Shown here: one piece after another, positions 11,404 through 24,054 of the stretch
Position numbering within the stretch: position 1 is the first letter of the stretch
Layout of the letters: each line of letters opens with the position of its first letter
NCBI GenBank assembly: GCA_021307315.1
Contig: JAJSPD010000015.1
Span: 744,001-808,000 of the forward strand
DNA from: Bisporella sp. PMI_857
Lineage: Eukaryota > Ascomycota > Leotiomycetes > Helotiales > Helotiaceae
DNA: 64,000 nt
Reading direction: 5' to 3'
Notes under the pieces: generated by a model
The model's input: the letters and a program-made list of their open reading frames with translations, nothing else
What the model was told of the DNA's origin: nothing
Database searches by the model: none
Position numbers and translations under genes: made by a program

Positions 11404-12545
11404 TGGCGAGGCGCACCGAGCTGTACAATGAACGTGATTCGGGCTACTTGTCGTCTTTGCGTCCTGCTTTACCGGATGGTGGTGTTTGTAAAATAGGCAT
11501 CGCGAAGCTCTTTTATGGCCTTTATATCGAGGGGGATTGGTTGTACCTGCATATCAGCAAGAGGCGTTCTCAGCTGCATTTATTATCCGCGAATATATTG
11601 AGGCTTGATCTTTTGCGTTGGCCAAAGAATTTCAGGCTCAAAACTATAATCAAGCATGGCGTTCGCCGGTGTGTATATAGCTCATAATTATGGAGAAAGT
11701 TTGGCCAAATATTTCAATTTCAACCGCGTGATATGTTCGGAATGGGTAGGTTCATGGCGTAACGGGTTTGGTATAAATTCTAAATGTATATACAAGAAAC
11801 GCACGCAATAATATCTCGTTTTTGACATTGCAAAACTTATGGTATCCAGCGCCATGGGAAAATTAAGACATTTCACTTAGCGCATTGCCTCAAACTCTGC
11901 GTGAGCGTCTCTCCTCAATATCCAAAAGCAAGGCCGCGTAGATTGATGATCATGTCCCTGAGGGCATAATATGCGGCTTTCCATATACTGACTCGTACCT
12001 GTCGTTTGTTTTTGCCTTTATGGCTATGCCGCGCAGCACAATACACATCACCGATTCTTTTCTTCACCTGAGAACTTAAGCTCCTTTCCTATCTTGGATA
12101 ACGCATAGGTTTTGGAGTTAGCTGAGTGCTCCTCCCAAACAAGCCTTGGTAATCTAGAGCCGGTATAGTGATGGCCTCCAGGACTCCGCTAAACTCTATA
12201 CTTATTGAAGAACTTCTTGGGCAAATTTGAATCAACATATCAATATGTGCTACTCAGCAAAGCTAATCTAGTCAGGATACTTCGTTACTTTAAAGAAAGG
12301 TCCTAGTATTTCAATATACCCAGTGTTTTCAATAGTATACCATAGTAATACAACGATTTTTTTTCATACTACCAACCGTACTATAAAATACGGCTAAGCG
12401 TCACTAAAATAAAACTGCAAACATTTGCATAGATATACACAAGTTTACAGTGGTTTAGTTAACTTTGTGCTTCAAAACTGTAACGTGCATAAAGTTAGAC
12501 ATATCGTAGCGTTGAAAAGAGTGATACTACACGCACAAAGACTAC
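11404..12545. other. Intergenic region between convergent genes
   Basis: About 1.1 kb containing the 3' sides of the BTB-bromodomain and PigL_N genes. AT content rises after 12200. Frames at 11403-11876 are short and without recognisable content. No repeat or RNA gene was identified. Confidence 0.45.
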
Positions 12546-14659
12546 TTATGGCGAGACACCGCCCATTCCTAATATTAAGAGTGCCATTTTTCTATAGTCA
12601 ATAGCCTTTGGATTCAAGGCTATGTATAGCACATCGAAAATGTCTCCTCTTCTCGGGAAATATCTGCAAAGCAGATCTTTAACTATATCTATTGCCTATA
12701 AGAGATATCGCGTAAGTTTATTTCTTTGAACAGGCCGATGGTACCTACCCTCAAATCGTGCAGTATATCGAAATATCTCAAAGAGACTACCATAAAACGC
12801 CTCCTCGACAGATCCCGCAATACTATAGGGTGCAATGATGGTGTCATCTGAGGACCAAGTTCTACGTGCTTGTCATAATATCTCTGATAGAGATATTCAA
12901 GGTCATGAAGAAAGTTTGTCACAGAGTTCCCATGATACATGCCTGAATCTAACGTAGAGAATTCTCGCCAAGTTGTTTGAAAGGCTAAATTGAGCAGGTG
13001 TGGGTTCTTATCAGTTCTTTTAAAGATCGATGATCAGTCAATATAATCAAACATAGGCATATTGCAGATTGAAGCTAACCTCGAATGATGAGATACAGTG
13101 GCTTGGAGGAGGTTTGTTTGGGCTATGAGCATATCTGATCGTTTACGAAGATGCTCTTGATTAATATCATATGAATATTTCAGAGTGCCGCCTTTTGACT
13201 TAGAATAAGGCACCATCTGAGCATAGGACCACAATGATTCACTGTAGTTCACTTCAGGTTAGAATAATAGGTCTCCAAAGGGTAGGTATTGACTATATAC
13301 CATTGTAGAACTAGCAATGAGAACTGGCATGCGATAATTTGTTGATGCATAATTCTGTGGAGCAGCAGTGAGCCAGAGTCGACTTCCATTGCAGCACGGA
13401 CGACATGAAAATTGTCCTTGAGTGTGAGTATATTCTTTTCCACCACAGGGTCATCTGATTCGACTATTGTCAAAGAGGTAGGACATTCAAGCCTTGCCAA
13501 ATGGGTCGTTCCGGCTTCCCACAACCCGTTCGTGTTTTGATTGAATAGCCATAGCTCAATTATATCTTCTGTCAAGAGCAGCGCCTCTTCCGCGGCTCTT
13601 ATCGTTTCTGTCAATGCCTTCTTCCAATATTCAGGGTTTGCAAGGCTAAGACTCTGTATCACTCTGATGCCTCGACCGAGATGGAATAATTTTAGGCTCA
13701 GGTCCATTTGCAATGTGTTCGAGCCTATAGTTGATCCTTGACAGAACATCTCATAGAATGACAGTGCGTTATAGAGATCATCTATAAGGTAACCGCTGAT
13801 GTCATCGTCTGCGCCCTTGACGCTTCGAAGCTCACTGAGATACTTATCTTCGGTCAAGGCGATATCGTTCATGGTGGCGACAATTTCGTAAGAATTTTGC
13901 AAGGGCGAATGACTACCTGCTGCATACTGGTCTCCTGATACGTTGCTATCTGTGATCGGAGACTGGCTCTCGTCATCACCGGCCAAGGCAGACTTGAGTA
14001 AGTCTATTATGTAACCTCGTTGTTCGTTGAGAAATTCATCCGTAACGGTTCCGAAGTCTTCCAATTCACGTTTGATGTCAAGCCATACGTCATCGTCTCC
14101 ATCCTCCGCAGCAGCTATGGATTGATGAGAAATTATCGACGCTTCACGCAAGCCTTGTTGCCGTTCTGACATAAGCTGGGAAACCATCTTTTCCAGTCGA
14201 GCTTGAGATGATCTGTAGGGATTTTGACTTAGCTGTTTTGCTGATGGCATCACGTGTTTGGAAATCTTACAGAACAAGACCCGTCTTGAAGGATGTCAAC
14301 ATATTGATAGAAGATTCGACTCTAATTCGCAACTCGTCGACTTCCGCTCGTGGATAGCGAAGCCTGTCAAAGGTGCGGGAACTCTTCAGGCCTAAGCGCT
14401 TGTATTTTTGCAGAAGTTGGTCAAGCTCTTCGAGGGTCTCTTTGGCGTCTCCTACAATCTGAAGTAGATCATCCTTCTTCGCCTCTGGAAGTTCCCACTC
14501 TTCGATAGTCGCATGTACATCCTTTATTACGATATGCAAACTTACGAGCTGGGAAGACACGGATTTGAACTCTGAAGGAGCAGTCTTGCACTTGCGGTAC
14601 ACCTGCCAGGCAAGTTGGCCCACTGCAAGAAAATCTCCAACGCTAAACCCAAAGCTCAT
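12546..14659 (-). CDS. Fungal PigL_N-type N-terminal domain protein (STAND-like N-terminus)
   Basis: Five exons, 14659-14271, 14212-13301, 13241-13080, 13016-12749 and 12695-12546, give 626 aa. Introns are 53-63 bases and two have CTAAC/CTTAC branch points. The N-terminus (MSFGFSVGDFLAVGQLAW, then SSQLVSLHIVIKDVHATI) is the helical domain that opens many fungal STAND/NACHT and pigment-cluster PigL-like proteins. The rest is helical with an acidic central linker (about residues 190-240). No NACHT P-loop, ankyrin or WD repeats follow, so this is a stand-alone form or lost its NTPase. Such domains are proposed to signal or assemble in allorecognition-like responses; a role here is inference. The C-terminal exon is the least certain part. 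Confidence 0.7.
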
Positions 14660-15411
14660 CGTTCTTCTGTTGGTCGATAAATGCCTTGTAGGATAAATAG
14701 ATCTGAGAAAATTCCTAAGCTGAATTTATGTATTCATGGTCATGGGCCCAGAAATTGTGAAAGTGGCAAAGAGTGTTCAAAAATAAAAAAAATATTGCGG
14801 TAGAGAATGTGGAAACGAGCTGATTGAATTCTCGCGCTTTTGTTACAACAGTTCCAGGTGGTTTCTGGCTAAATTGCTTGATGTGGCTGAGCTCTATTGT
14901 ACCTGCCTCTCTCGCCCAATTATGGTGTATGGATGATCTTCTGTCACACAACCACCACCGACCACCTCGCCTGGTAGCCTTCCAATTTGCCCTACTATGT
15001 ATACGCCATCACCACCACCACCCTCACCCGGCCTGTGCTTTACTTTCTATGTGGCTGCATAGGAAGGCGGACTTTCTTTTGTCGCTGCCAGGTAACGAAG
15101 TGTGGTTGCAACGCAGTAGAAAGGTCGAAATATAACAGAGACTTCGCCTTTACGTAGTCAGCCTTTCTGCCTATCACCCCTTCCATATCCAGTAAAGGCA
15201 ATTACCACACTTGGCATAAAATTATTCTTTTCTTCGCGTTTGATGTGTTTGATGTATGTATGCCTTTGGACATCCACATGCAAAGCCTGTCCTCTGGAAT
15301 GTCCTCTGGAACCTCGTTTTATTGATGTCCTTCATATTTGGGAAGCCTTTCCCAGGCTCCAATGCCCCATTTGGGAAGTAATTTATCGAATATACATCCA
15401 CAAGCTCGGTC
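14660..15411. other. Intergenic region
   Basis: About 750 bases upstream of the PigL_N gene and beyond the end of the decayed PLP-M20 gene. A His-rich frame at 14824-15135 comes from CCA/CAC-rich DNA and shows no protein-like features. Confidence 0.4.
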
Positions 15412-17650
15412 GATCCCAATGCTCAAGTACAGAAATTTCAACAAGTCTGCCCAACATCCCTGTAGTCATCTTGATACTCTCAACATCAACCCACGCTTCC
15501 TTATCATGCAGCTCCTCACCAACTGGCCCAAAGATCACACTTGGCACACCGGCCTGGATCAACGACGCAGCATCCCATCATACCGGGTTCCCTTCTGCCC
15601 TTACCTCCATTGCCAGTATTTTTTCTGCTGCTTTCAACACAGTCTTCGCGAATTCTCTGTCCGTTGGCGTATTCAATGCTGGTCTTTGTCGCAGAATTTT
15701 TGGTTCTTTATACTTGAAACTAGAGTCTTTTTCTTGTATCTGCTTGAGAATACTGCTTAGGTCCAAAATAATGCCATCTACAGACTACGCAGGCACCATA
15801 CGAAACTCAATGTCGATTTGGCAAGAGGCAGGATAGGAGGAGACTTCTTCTCAACCCTTAATCAACCTACAATGCAGACTCCCTTTGCATAACTCTCATG
15901 GTTCAGTAAAGTTTCCCCATATTCCCTCAAAACTTGGAGAAATAAGCCAGCATTGAGTTTAGCATTAACACATTCCTTCGGCAGACTCCCATGAGTCGCC
16001 AACCCAGAATCTCAACTCCCACCCAGCATGATCCCTTTGGATAGGTGACGAGGCCGAGCTTCGTAGGTCCGGTGATGAGAGCGCCATCGGCACGCCATCC
16101 TGCCTCAACAATCTTGGAGGCGCCGTGAGAAGTATTTTCTTCGCCGGCTACAGTAGCAAAAATCACATCGTCTTTAAGCTTAGTCTTAGATAGCAAGGCA
16201 TGCACCAGCGTAGCCATTCCCGCTGCCACGCGGGTTTCCGTATTGAGGCTTCCTCTACCGTAGATGATTTCTCTAGGGTTTCTTGTAGATAAACCTCCGG
16301 ATACGGGATCAGAGGCGTACGCTGCTGAGCTGACCGTATCGACGTATCCAGTTATCGTAAGACTCTTTCCGTATCCGGCACCTCGCACAACTCCGACAAT
16401 GGATGGAGGCCCAAGGAGGCTTTCATAATGATGCGACACAATTTTTCGGTGCGAGAGCCATGATTGGATGTAGTTTGCGACAGCTCCTTCGCTAGTTCCT
16501 GCTGAAAGGGAAAGCGTGAGGTTCGTGGATTCGACGCGAGTGAGAATTTGTGTCAAGAGAACTGGATCGTCACTAGATGTATTAACAGGTATATTGTATG
16601 GACGTGAGCCTTCAGTGCTAAGAAGGAGGACCGCAGTGTTTTCGTTTGGCCCTGAATCTTCCCGGTGTGATGCGGCGAGATGACGAGGAGTGGCAAGCCC
16701 AGAGGCGCCACCTGGGCATGAAGCGATGTCTTGAGACTTAAGATACTCGGTTGCGGAATGCGCTTCAAAGTCCGATACCGTTAAGCTCGCGTCAATGTGG
16801 TTCTGAAAACTAGGCCAAGCGGTATATGAGACCGTGCTATATATAGTCTAATCTAATCATAATCGTATGGGATGTTGAGGTCTTTGGAAATGAGCCATTG
16901 GAGAGACTATTGTACAGGCATCCAGCTGTGTTAGGTTCGACTGCTACAACTTTAGCCAAAGAGTCGTGGGATTTGGAATGCTTGACAACTGTATGAGCCA
17001 AGGAACTCACCCCGACGGGCCTGATGATGATATCCTTCAGGGACCAAGATCAGAAAGCTGATCATCCTCCTCCTTCGGCATGCTTGAGTATCCCTCCACA
17101 ATTCTTGCAGGAATTTCTTTGTAGCCTGGAAAAGAGGTATCCTGAATTAAAATACCACCAAATGTCGCCTCTGCCTCGTTAGCAGTGACTCGTACAACCT
17201 CGTCATAATCTCCCGTCCTTGAAACGACTGTTCCACCTCCTTAGATATAGCGTCTTTGATATGTTTGTCTAGCTTAGATGGTACATATATACGTGCTGGT
17301 AAAGAATGCAACCTTCCCATAAAAGCTACCGCTCTGCCATGATTACCTTTGGTGGCTGCAAAGAGTACCAAAGACGCCTTCTTGGCCTCTACTGACACTT
17401 CCTCGATGCTGACATCAAAAGGGAGTCCCAGTTTCGCTACGATGGTAGAGAATGCACCCCAAGATGCTCCAAGAATCTTGAATGGTGGAAGCCCGAACCG
17501 GCTGCTTCATCCTTGATATAAACTCCCTTTACCTGCAATTCATTCGCAACATCGGGAAGAGACATAAGCCGAGTCCTGCTATAACCCGGGAGCTTGCTAT
17601 GGAATGATTCTACAGCCGATGAATCATACGCTGGAAGTTTGGCATTTGCT
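15412..17650 (-). pseudogene. Decayed fusion of a PLP-dependent ammonia-lyase-like enzyme and an M20 peptidase
   Basis: Pieces in shifting minus-strand frames line up in order. From about 17640: a fold-type II PLP enzyme of the diaminopropionate ammonia-lyase type (LPDVANELQVKGVYIKDE, FKILGASWGAFS, ATKGNHGRAVAFMGRL, then IQDTSFPGYKEIPARIVEGY, and a C-terminal GGASGLATPRHL with LLLSTEGSRPYNIP). From about 16560 the same frame runs straight into an M20 metallopeptidase (LTITGYVDTV, YGRGSLNTET, GEENTSHGASKIVEAG, and at the C-terminus SLIQAGVPSVIFGP). Lesions include a one-base loss near 17507, frame changes near 17220 and 16010, stops around 16830-16845, and a TGA at 15578-15580. Metal-site His and Asp appear replaced (GYVD, SLN). 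The uninterrupted junction argues for a true ancestral fusion rather than two neighbours. The gene is dead. Confidence 0.8.
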
Positions 17651-18288
17651 CAAATTCTTGTTGAAGAATACAGGTCTTCGAACAGCAGACATAATAGCAG
17701 TGCCCGAAGGTTATATGCAAATCCAGCATTGGCAAAACAATAATGTTAACTCTAATTCTAAGTAAGAAAGCTTGCAAGGACCCTCTTAAAGCTTAAGCCA
17801 CAGCCAACTAGGCAGGGCTCATGATCCACAGCCGAATTGGAACTCCAAAGGACCACCTAACTTTGGTAGCTTTCATTGGCCACAAGCTTTCAGCAAGTAT
17901 CGCAGCAAAAATAGGCAGCATAAGTTCTGCTTACGTCCTCTGAAAGAGCTCTTTGCCCATGCTTGGAAGGTGATAATCCTCGCTAAAGCATCGAGCCCCT
18001 AAGAGAATTGTCTAACAAGGATAACAAGGGAACATAGTCAGGCCAGTATGAGAGTCTGGCCCAATGTGCTGTACATGGCCTGATTGACCTCGGATACTGT
18101 CCTGGCTACAATGATATCCTTTCAATTAATTATGTTTGATGGTGTACATGACAGCTCTCTGAATTAAAGTATGATCGCCTGAAAGTCTTGCAACCCGTGT
18201 GCACTATTCAAAAACGCCCCCAGAGGTATCAATCATTTCCCATTCACTACCGAGGGCTATATATTACCCTTTCTCTCCCGCGCTATGC
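17651..18288. other. Intergenic region
   Basis: About 640 bases upstream of the decayed PLP-M20 gene and downstream of PNS1. No supported gene; the plus-strand frame from 18199 is antisense to PNS1. Confidence 0.45.
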
Positions 18289-20246
18289 TTAGGCATGTAC
18301 CATCGTTTGCACATGCGGATACACGCCAATCATCCTGTTCCACAGATCCGGATAGTCCTTGATCAATACCTCAGGATCAAAGGCCATTGCCACAAAGAAG
18401 GTTGCGACGCCACTCTTAATCGGCACCAGGAAGATGTTGCAGATCTGCAGACCGATCAAGAACGCAAACGCCATCACAACAGGCGTGTAGCCACCGTTCT
18501 GATTATACTCTGGCTTCGTAAATGTGATGTAGAGGTATGCGAGGAAAGAGCACACGTAAGCGACGAAGACAGCACCCATTGTGAGGACCGGGTTGATCAG
18601 ACATTCGTTGACGAGGGCATCGATTCCGCGATCCTTCATCATGTGCCATGTCGCTTTTGCGGCGGGGAAGTATGCTTTCCCATATAGAGCGATGTAGGAG
18701 AATGCGTATTCGTTGATGAATTGTACTGCCCATTCCAACAAACTGATCAGACATCCAAGGATACAGAAGAAAATAGTGCCGACGATGTTGCCTTGCGCGG
18801 CTTCGTTTTGGCGCGCAATGGAGCATGCTTGTCGCAGAAACTGGATGATGGCTACAATGAGAGAACCAAGACTGATGCTCCCAAAGCTGTATGTCATTGC
18901 GCGCTTGAACGCGCCTCGGGTCGCGTTGTGTGGGAATCCACCGGGCTTCTGGGCGCAGAAGTACCAAGATCCGTAAACGCCTGAGATGGTGACGTGGATT
19001 ACGTTCTTGATGACTTCTGATATCCAGTATGCAGCAAAGGTGATAAATACCAGCAGTCCAATGACCTTACCTTGGCTGCAGCCCCCTCCACCTTCCGAAC
19101 ATGCTGGGCTACCGGGATTGTATTTAGCATAGACGCCAACGAGCGTCGCAGCGAACCAGGCGCCAAATGCGGTCGCGGTGATGCCTCCGATTAGGGAGAC
19201 AATGAAGACGTGGCCATAGTTCTTGGCTACATCGATGACCACCTGTAGCATGAGCACCGAGAATGGGATGCGTGGAATCCATGAAATAAAGCAGATGATA
19301 TAGAAGATTGAGAAAATTATAAATACGATTGCCGCGCTGTAGTAGTGACGCGCGAAATAGATAATGGCCGTTCCGATACCGAAAACGATCTGAAGTATAC
19401 CAGTAATCCAAATGGCTCTAAATTTTTGTTAGCTTGAAATGTTTCATTACGGAAGGGTCTTATGATTATGAGTTGGTCTCGAGACTTCGAGATTTATGTG
19501 GCACTTCGAAGCCGTCGGGGGAGACCTCTCGCCTGGTTTCCTGTATGGAGGCAAGTCCGGCATGCTCGAGACATAGAGATAGTTGGACATCTTGACTCAG
19601 GCCTTAGAAAACAACAAAGTGTCCACTTACTGCTTCGTAAAAGCCCTAATAATCCAAAAGTATGCCAGCGAAAGTAATAGCGCCGTCACGAGCACGAACG
19701 CGCTACCATCATTAGCATTTTCTTTCCCTAACGGCTCGTACCACCTATGACTCACAATAACACAATGGTATTCGTATTCAGCGCCAAGGTACTCGAGCCA
19801 TAAATGCCTCCTCCCTGCTGTCCCTTCGTCGTACTATATCCATACAGCGTGATCCCGCTCACGGCAACAAACCCCGCGAACGTCGCAAGAAACAAGATGC
19901 TTGCCCATAGGTCGTTCAGCTTTGGCTTATCGATCTTGAAAGTTTGTGTATAGTCTTGCTTATCGCCCGAGCCGTAGTTAGGTTGCTTACCGTACTGCGG
20001 TGGGCTTTGGACGAATTGTTGCTGTGGCTGTGGTGCATATCTGAATGCTTGTCAGTGATTGAAAACTGGAGGAGGAAGAAGGGAGGGAGAGAGATACGGC
20101 TGCTGTTGATATCCTTGTGGAGGAGGACCTTGTTGGTACTGATGGTTTTGCTGATAGCCACCACTTCGATTCTGCATCGCTATGTCACCTTGTCCCTGCT
20201 GATAATATGAGTCTGCTTCCCCGCCATGATGCTGGTGGTAAGCCAT
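18289..20246 (-). CDS. PNS1: Choline transporter-like membrane protein Pns1 (SLC44/CTL family)
   Basis: Four exons, 20246-20098, 20040-19756, 19702-19631 and 19417-18289, encode 544 aa, close to yeast Pns1 (539 aa). The 213-base third intron (19418-19630) is long for this genome. The cytosolic N-terminus (about 95 residues) is rich in Gln, Tyr, Pro and Gly. It is followed by about ten hydrophobic membrane segments, starting with LNDLWASILFLATFAGFVAV, and a large luminal loop containing C-S-E-G-G-G-G-C-S. Conserved CTL features in the C-terminal half include WAVQFINEYAFSYIALYGK, GIDALVNECLINPVL and a cytosolic tail after VAMAFDPEVL. The protein is expected at the plasma membrane; substrate specificity in fungi is unsettled, since yeast Pns1 is dispensable for choline uptake. 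Confidence 0.94.
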
Positions 20247-21103
20247 GCTCCCAATTAATACAAGTTAAATGTACAATTCTTATATGACGGTGTTGGTAGA
20301 AGAAGATGATGTAAAGGGATTTCCTGAAGAAACTAGGACGTGTCTACCCTTGTTTTGATGGATAGCTGGACCGTGTTTTGTTCGTTCCTGCACGAGAACT
20401 TCCTGATATTTGTTGATGTAATGATGCGTCTCTACAAACTCCAATTGTATCCCACGCCTTAGAGGCTCCGATTTCTGATTGTTATATTGACGCCACTCTA
20501 TTTTCTTCAACAGAAGAGCCGCCCAAAATCTACACAATTCCAAGGTGAGGCAGCCCAGATACCGGTATTAATCCACCAGTAATTCAAACACAGAATTATT
20601 CTCTTGGAAGCTTCATCTCAGCTCTACAGGGATATGAGGTCCATAAAGTGTTTTTAAAGTTGTCTTGGCAGAAGCTTATTTAGATTTGAGATTGACCAAT
20701 AGGTTGACAGTATTCGAGGCATTTTAATGACTAATAGAGAAAATTATGGCCTCTATGTGCCGAAAGCCGTTAGAAAATGTAGAAACTGTTTTCTCCAAGA
20801 ATCCAAGACGGAAGCATCTGCCGTGTGTTGCGAGACGAAACCGTCACATACTATGCTGTGTAGAATCGAAAAACATGATACATTAAACAGTCAGGCCATG
20901 AAGAGAAGAGAGACATCATCTGATACATCATCTATCATTCATTGTATGCTAAAATTCCATTTTCAATAGCACCGCAATCTACACCTCGAAAAACCATGCG
21001 CATTCTCGTGCTTCGTCCGCAGACCTACCTCCATGATTACTTCCCCTAACGCTCAAATCTGCGCCATACGCCAAAACCCAAGGAAGTGTGGATCAAAGCA
21101 CCT
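20247..21103. other. Intergenic region between PNS1 and GLO3
   Basis: About 860 bases upstream of PNS1 and downstream of GLO3. Short frames at 20280-20543 and 20727-20969 lack recognisable features. Promoter elements for PNS1 are presumed here but none is distinct. Confidence 0.45.
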
Positions 21104-22774
21104 CTAGCTGTTGAGATAGCTTCGGATAGCTCCTTGAAGTTTCGAAGCACCTTCACCGAGCACTTGTGTCAAATTTTCCAAATCGTCGCCAGCGGTAACG
21201 CCAAACTTCCGAACAAAGTCCTTTGCAGCGCTCTCCAGGTCCCCGTATTCTTCTCCGCCATCCTCTTCTTCAGGTCGACCAAAGTATGCATTAGAGGAAA
21301 TCGCGGTGGCGCTTTCAAAGCCTTGCAGTCTTTGTTTAGCCTCGGATTGTGCGTTGGGATCAAATGCGCCTTTGCCAAAGAACTCATCGGATGAGATACC
21401 CTTTTGTGCACCAAATTTCTGTCTCGCATATTTCTGGTCGTCATCTAGATGATAAGATTAGATTCAAATAATGGTAGGTTCTTTGCGTAAAATACCTTCT
21501 TGAGTAGCCTTGACAGGTCCCACAGACCCAAATCCTCCTTTGTTCTTTTGAGCTGTAGCAGCAGGTTTGCTACCTCCAACTTGGCCAAATCCGAGTCTGC
21601 CAATACCCATACCTAATCTCTCTAGCTCACTGTTTGTGCGCTCTCGGTTCTGTGTAGAGCCATACCCACTTCTAGCAGGACTGATTGGCGTAGGTGAAGC
21701 AATTGACGGAAGGTCTTTCTTGGAAGCCGTGGTTTTCTTTTTTTCCTCCTCCTCGTCTGGGTTGTAACCCAATTTCTCGATCCTCTCAGCCTCCTCCTTA
21801 GCCTTGCGCTCTGCAGCATCAAAATCAATAACGTCGCCTGTGACCTTCTTAGCTCCAAGCTTGGTCTTCTTTGCGCCTAGGACGTTTGCTTTTCTTGGCG
21901 CCGCTCCTGTCCCAGTCTTTCGTAGAACGGCCGAGGATGTGAGACGACTTGGGGGTGGTGCTGCTTCGGAATTTACCAATGGCGAAGTAGTTCTCGAGAT
22001 ATCCTTGCCATTTCCATTCGTACCTGCATTTAAGAATGGAGAGGGAGTTCTACCAACGACTGGAGGGGTGGCTGTTCGAGAAACGGGAGGTGTTGGTCGC
22101 TTAATGGAAGGCTTATCCCATGATGAAAAAAAATCATCTTCTGGCTCCCCAGCTGGTGTAGAAGATCCGTCTGTCGCCGTATTGCTCATAACGTCTGTAA
22201 TGACCACCTCGTTTGGATACCTGTTTCTGGCTCAGCGGTGGTTCAGATCACTCATAAAACTACGTACTCTGCAGCATCCCGTGCCGAGCGTCTCTTCAAT
22301 TCTTCTTTGTACTTAGTCGCTACGTTTGAGTCATACTTAGTTTTGGGGTCTTTGCTGTTGAGGGCAGCAGATCCACCATTTGACTGGAAGAATTTCGTAG
22401 CAGACTCATTACCACCAACTTTCATAATACGTAACTGATCCCATTGCCACTCTAACGTATATATTAGTTCCTGATGCTATAGGCAAGGCGTTGGTGGCAC
22501 ATACGATCGAGGTTGGTAGAACGCACAAAAGAGATGTGAACTCCCAGATTGCGATGATTCGAAGAGCAGTCAAGACATAGATAGATTCCGAACGGAACAG
22601 AGGTCCATGTAGGATTCTTCGCTCCACAATCAAAGCATTGCTAGAGCGTAAGAAAAAGGTTATTATGCGTTCTGGCACCCGCTGATGATCATTGATGCTT
22701 ACCCTATTTGCAGCTTTTGTCTTCAATTTCTCAAATATCTTCTGCGACTGTGTCTTACTCGCCATGGCAGCCAT
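21104..22774 (-). CDS. GLO3: ADP-ribosylation factor GTPase-activating protein Glo3
   Basis: Five exons, 22774-22703, 22640-22505, 22451-22268, 22220-21496 and 21444-21104, give 485 aa. The ArfGAP zinc finger reads [11 protein letters not shown] ... CLDC (C-x2-C-x16-C-x2-C) and the catalytic Arg lies in [16 protein letters not shown]. It is followed by [16 protein letters not shown], as in all ArfGAPs. The Ser/Thr/Pro-rich middle holds a basic [12 protein letters not shown] stretch. The C-terminus contains the Glo3 motif region ([24 protein letters not shown]). Glo3 activates Arf1 GTP hydrolysis on COPI vesicles for Golgi-to-ER retrieval. The gene shares a short divergent promoter with TIM21. 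Confidence 0.95.
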
Positions 22775-23064
22775 ATTTGAGGATCTTCGCAGAGCGGATG
22801 AATGCACGATATACTCTATGCCGAATGTTGTAGAGATATGTAAGAAACAGAAGTTTTGTTTATTAGGATTCCCTTGGGTGGAATTTCTGTGAGGCGGGAG
22901 CAAGCGGGACAGATTGCGATTGCAATTGACGCCGCTTTACAGAGTTGTCCCAATCATGACTAGCGCGAATCCGGAGCTGTGCATGTGGGGAAACAGCTTG
23001 ATGGTCGCGAAAGCTCTAACCTTGAAGATTTCTGAATCCATATTGCATAGATTTCTTTCTGTAC
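22775..23064. promoter_or_regulatory. Divergent promoter of GLO3 and TIM21
   Basis: Only 290 bases separate the two start codons, so the genes must share a promoter. No TATA box is evident, which fits housekeeping promoters in these fungi. An in-frame ATG at 23080 could shorten TIM21 slightly. Confidence 0.5.
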
Positions 23065-23947
23065 ATGAACTCACTTACCATGAAAACCAATCCTCTCTCC
23101 TGCTCTAGAATCACAAGTAGGGCACTCCTGAGTCTTCCTGTAGCCCTCCGCCCGTTGGTTGTGGCTCAAAGCTATGCCACTCAAACTGGCCTTGGAGCAA
23201 CAGGGCCTACGCCTCGACCCAGGCGAAAGACAGTGACTGCCTTCAATGATGATGGCAGAGTTGCTTGGGGCGAGCTCAGCGGGATGGAAAAGGCAGCCAG
23301 AACAACGCAGCAGTCTTTCAACTTTGGGATGATAGTTATAGGTATAGCGTTGACTGTAAGGACTATACGAGACGTAGCAAGCCCTTTGTTAACATATAAT
23401 AGGGAGGCGTGGGGTATTACATGTATGCTGAGGTATTCTCCCCAAACAGCAAGACGACCCATTTCAACAAAGCCGTGAATCAAGTGAAGAAGGATCCAAA
23501 ATGTCTAGAACTATTAGGAGATAGCAAGAAAATCGTGGCACATGGCCAGGGACAAGTTCCAAAGGGTTGGAGGCATGATAGGCAAATAACGTTTGTTTTC
23601 CAGATCTGCTTCAAGGGATACTCAATAATACTTTCTTTAGTGCAATTAACACAAGGGATAAGTACAATGTTGAGCATTTGAAGATGAACATTGCTGTAAG
23701 CCGTTTTTGCCAGCCTTGCTGAAGCTTGCTTTGACTTCTTGTTAACTTTGTGCAGGTTGAAGGGCCTTTGAATAATGGAGTTGTCAGCATGCACATGATC
23801 AAAAGACCATCAGACAGCCAATACATCTACAAGTATCTTTTCCTGGATGTTCAAGGCCATCCTCGAATATATCTAGAGAACGCAGATGCTTCAGCAGACA
23901 GTCCTGCAAAGAGTAAAGTAAAGTTCTTCGGTATCAACTGGAGTTAA
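23065..23947 (+). CDS. TIM21: Mitochondrial import inner membrane translocase subunit Tim21
   Basis: Four exons, 23065-23355, 23403-23590, 23656-23695 and 23756-23947, give 236 aa (yeast Tim21 is 239 aa). Exon 3 is only 40 bases. The N-terminus is Arg/Ser-rich and lacks acidic residues, as in a matrix presequence. One membrane helix (FNFGMIVIGIALTGGVGYYMY, about residues 90-110) is split by intron 1. The intermembrane-space domain has FNKAVNQVKKDPKCLELLGD, a VEGPLNNGVVSMHM motif and ends with KVKFFGINWS. Tim21 links the TIM23 presequence translocase to TOM and to respiratory complexes. A second Met at codon 6 is an alternative start. Confidence 0.94.
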
Positions 23948-24054
23948 GAAATGAAAACGTACAACATCCGTTTCATGGACATCCTTGATATTCCCGTCTA
24001 TCATTCTATTCTGCTACCAATCTTGCACATCATACCGAGCGTCTCGGCAACGGT

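Noticed and set aside
14824..15135. His-rich 103-codon frame
   Set aside because: Low-complexity CCA/CAC-rich DNA, with no conserved features and an antisense frame of equal quality.
15240..15836. 198-codon plus-strand frame
   Set aside because: Antisense to the C-terminal part of the decayed M20 peptidase, which explains the open frame.
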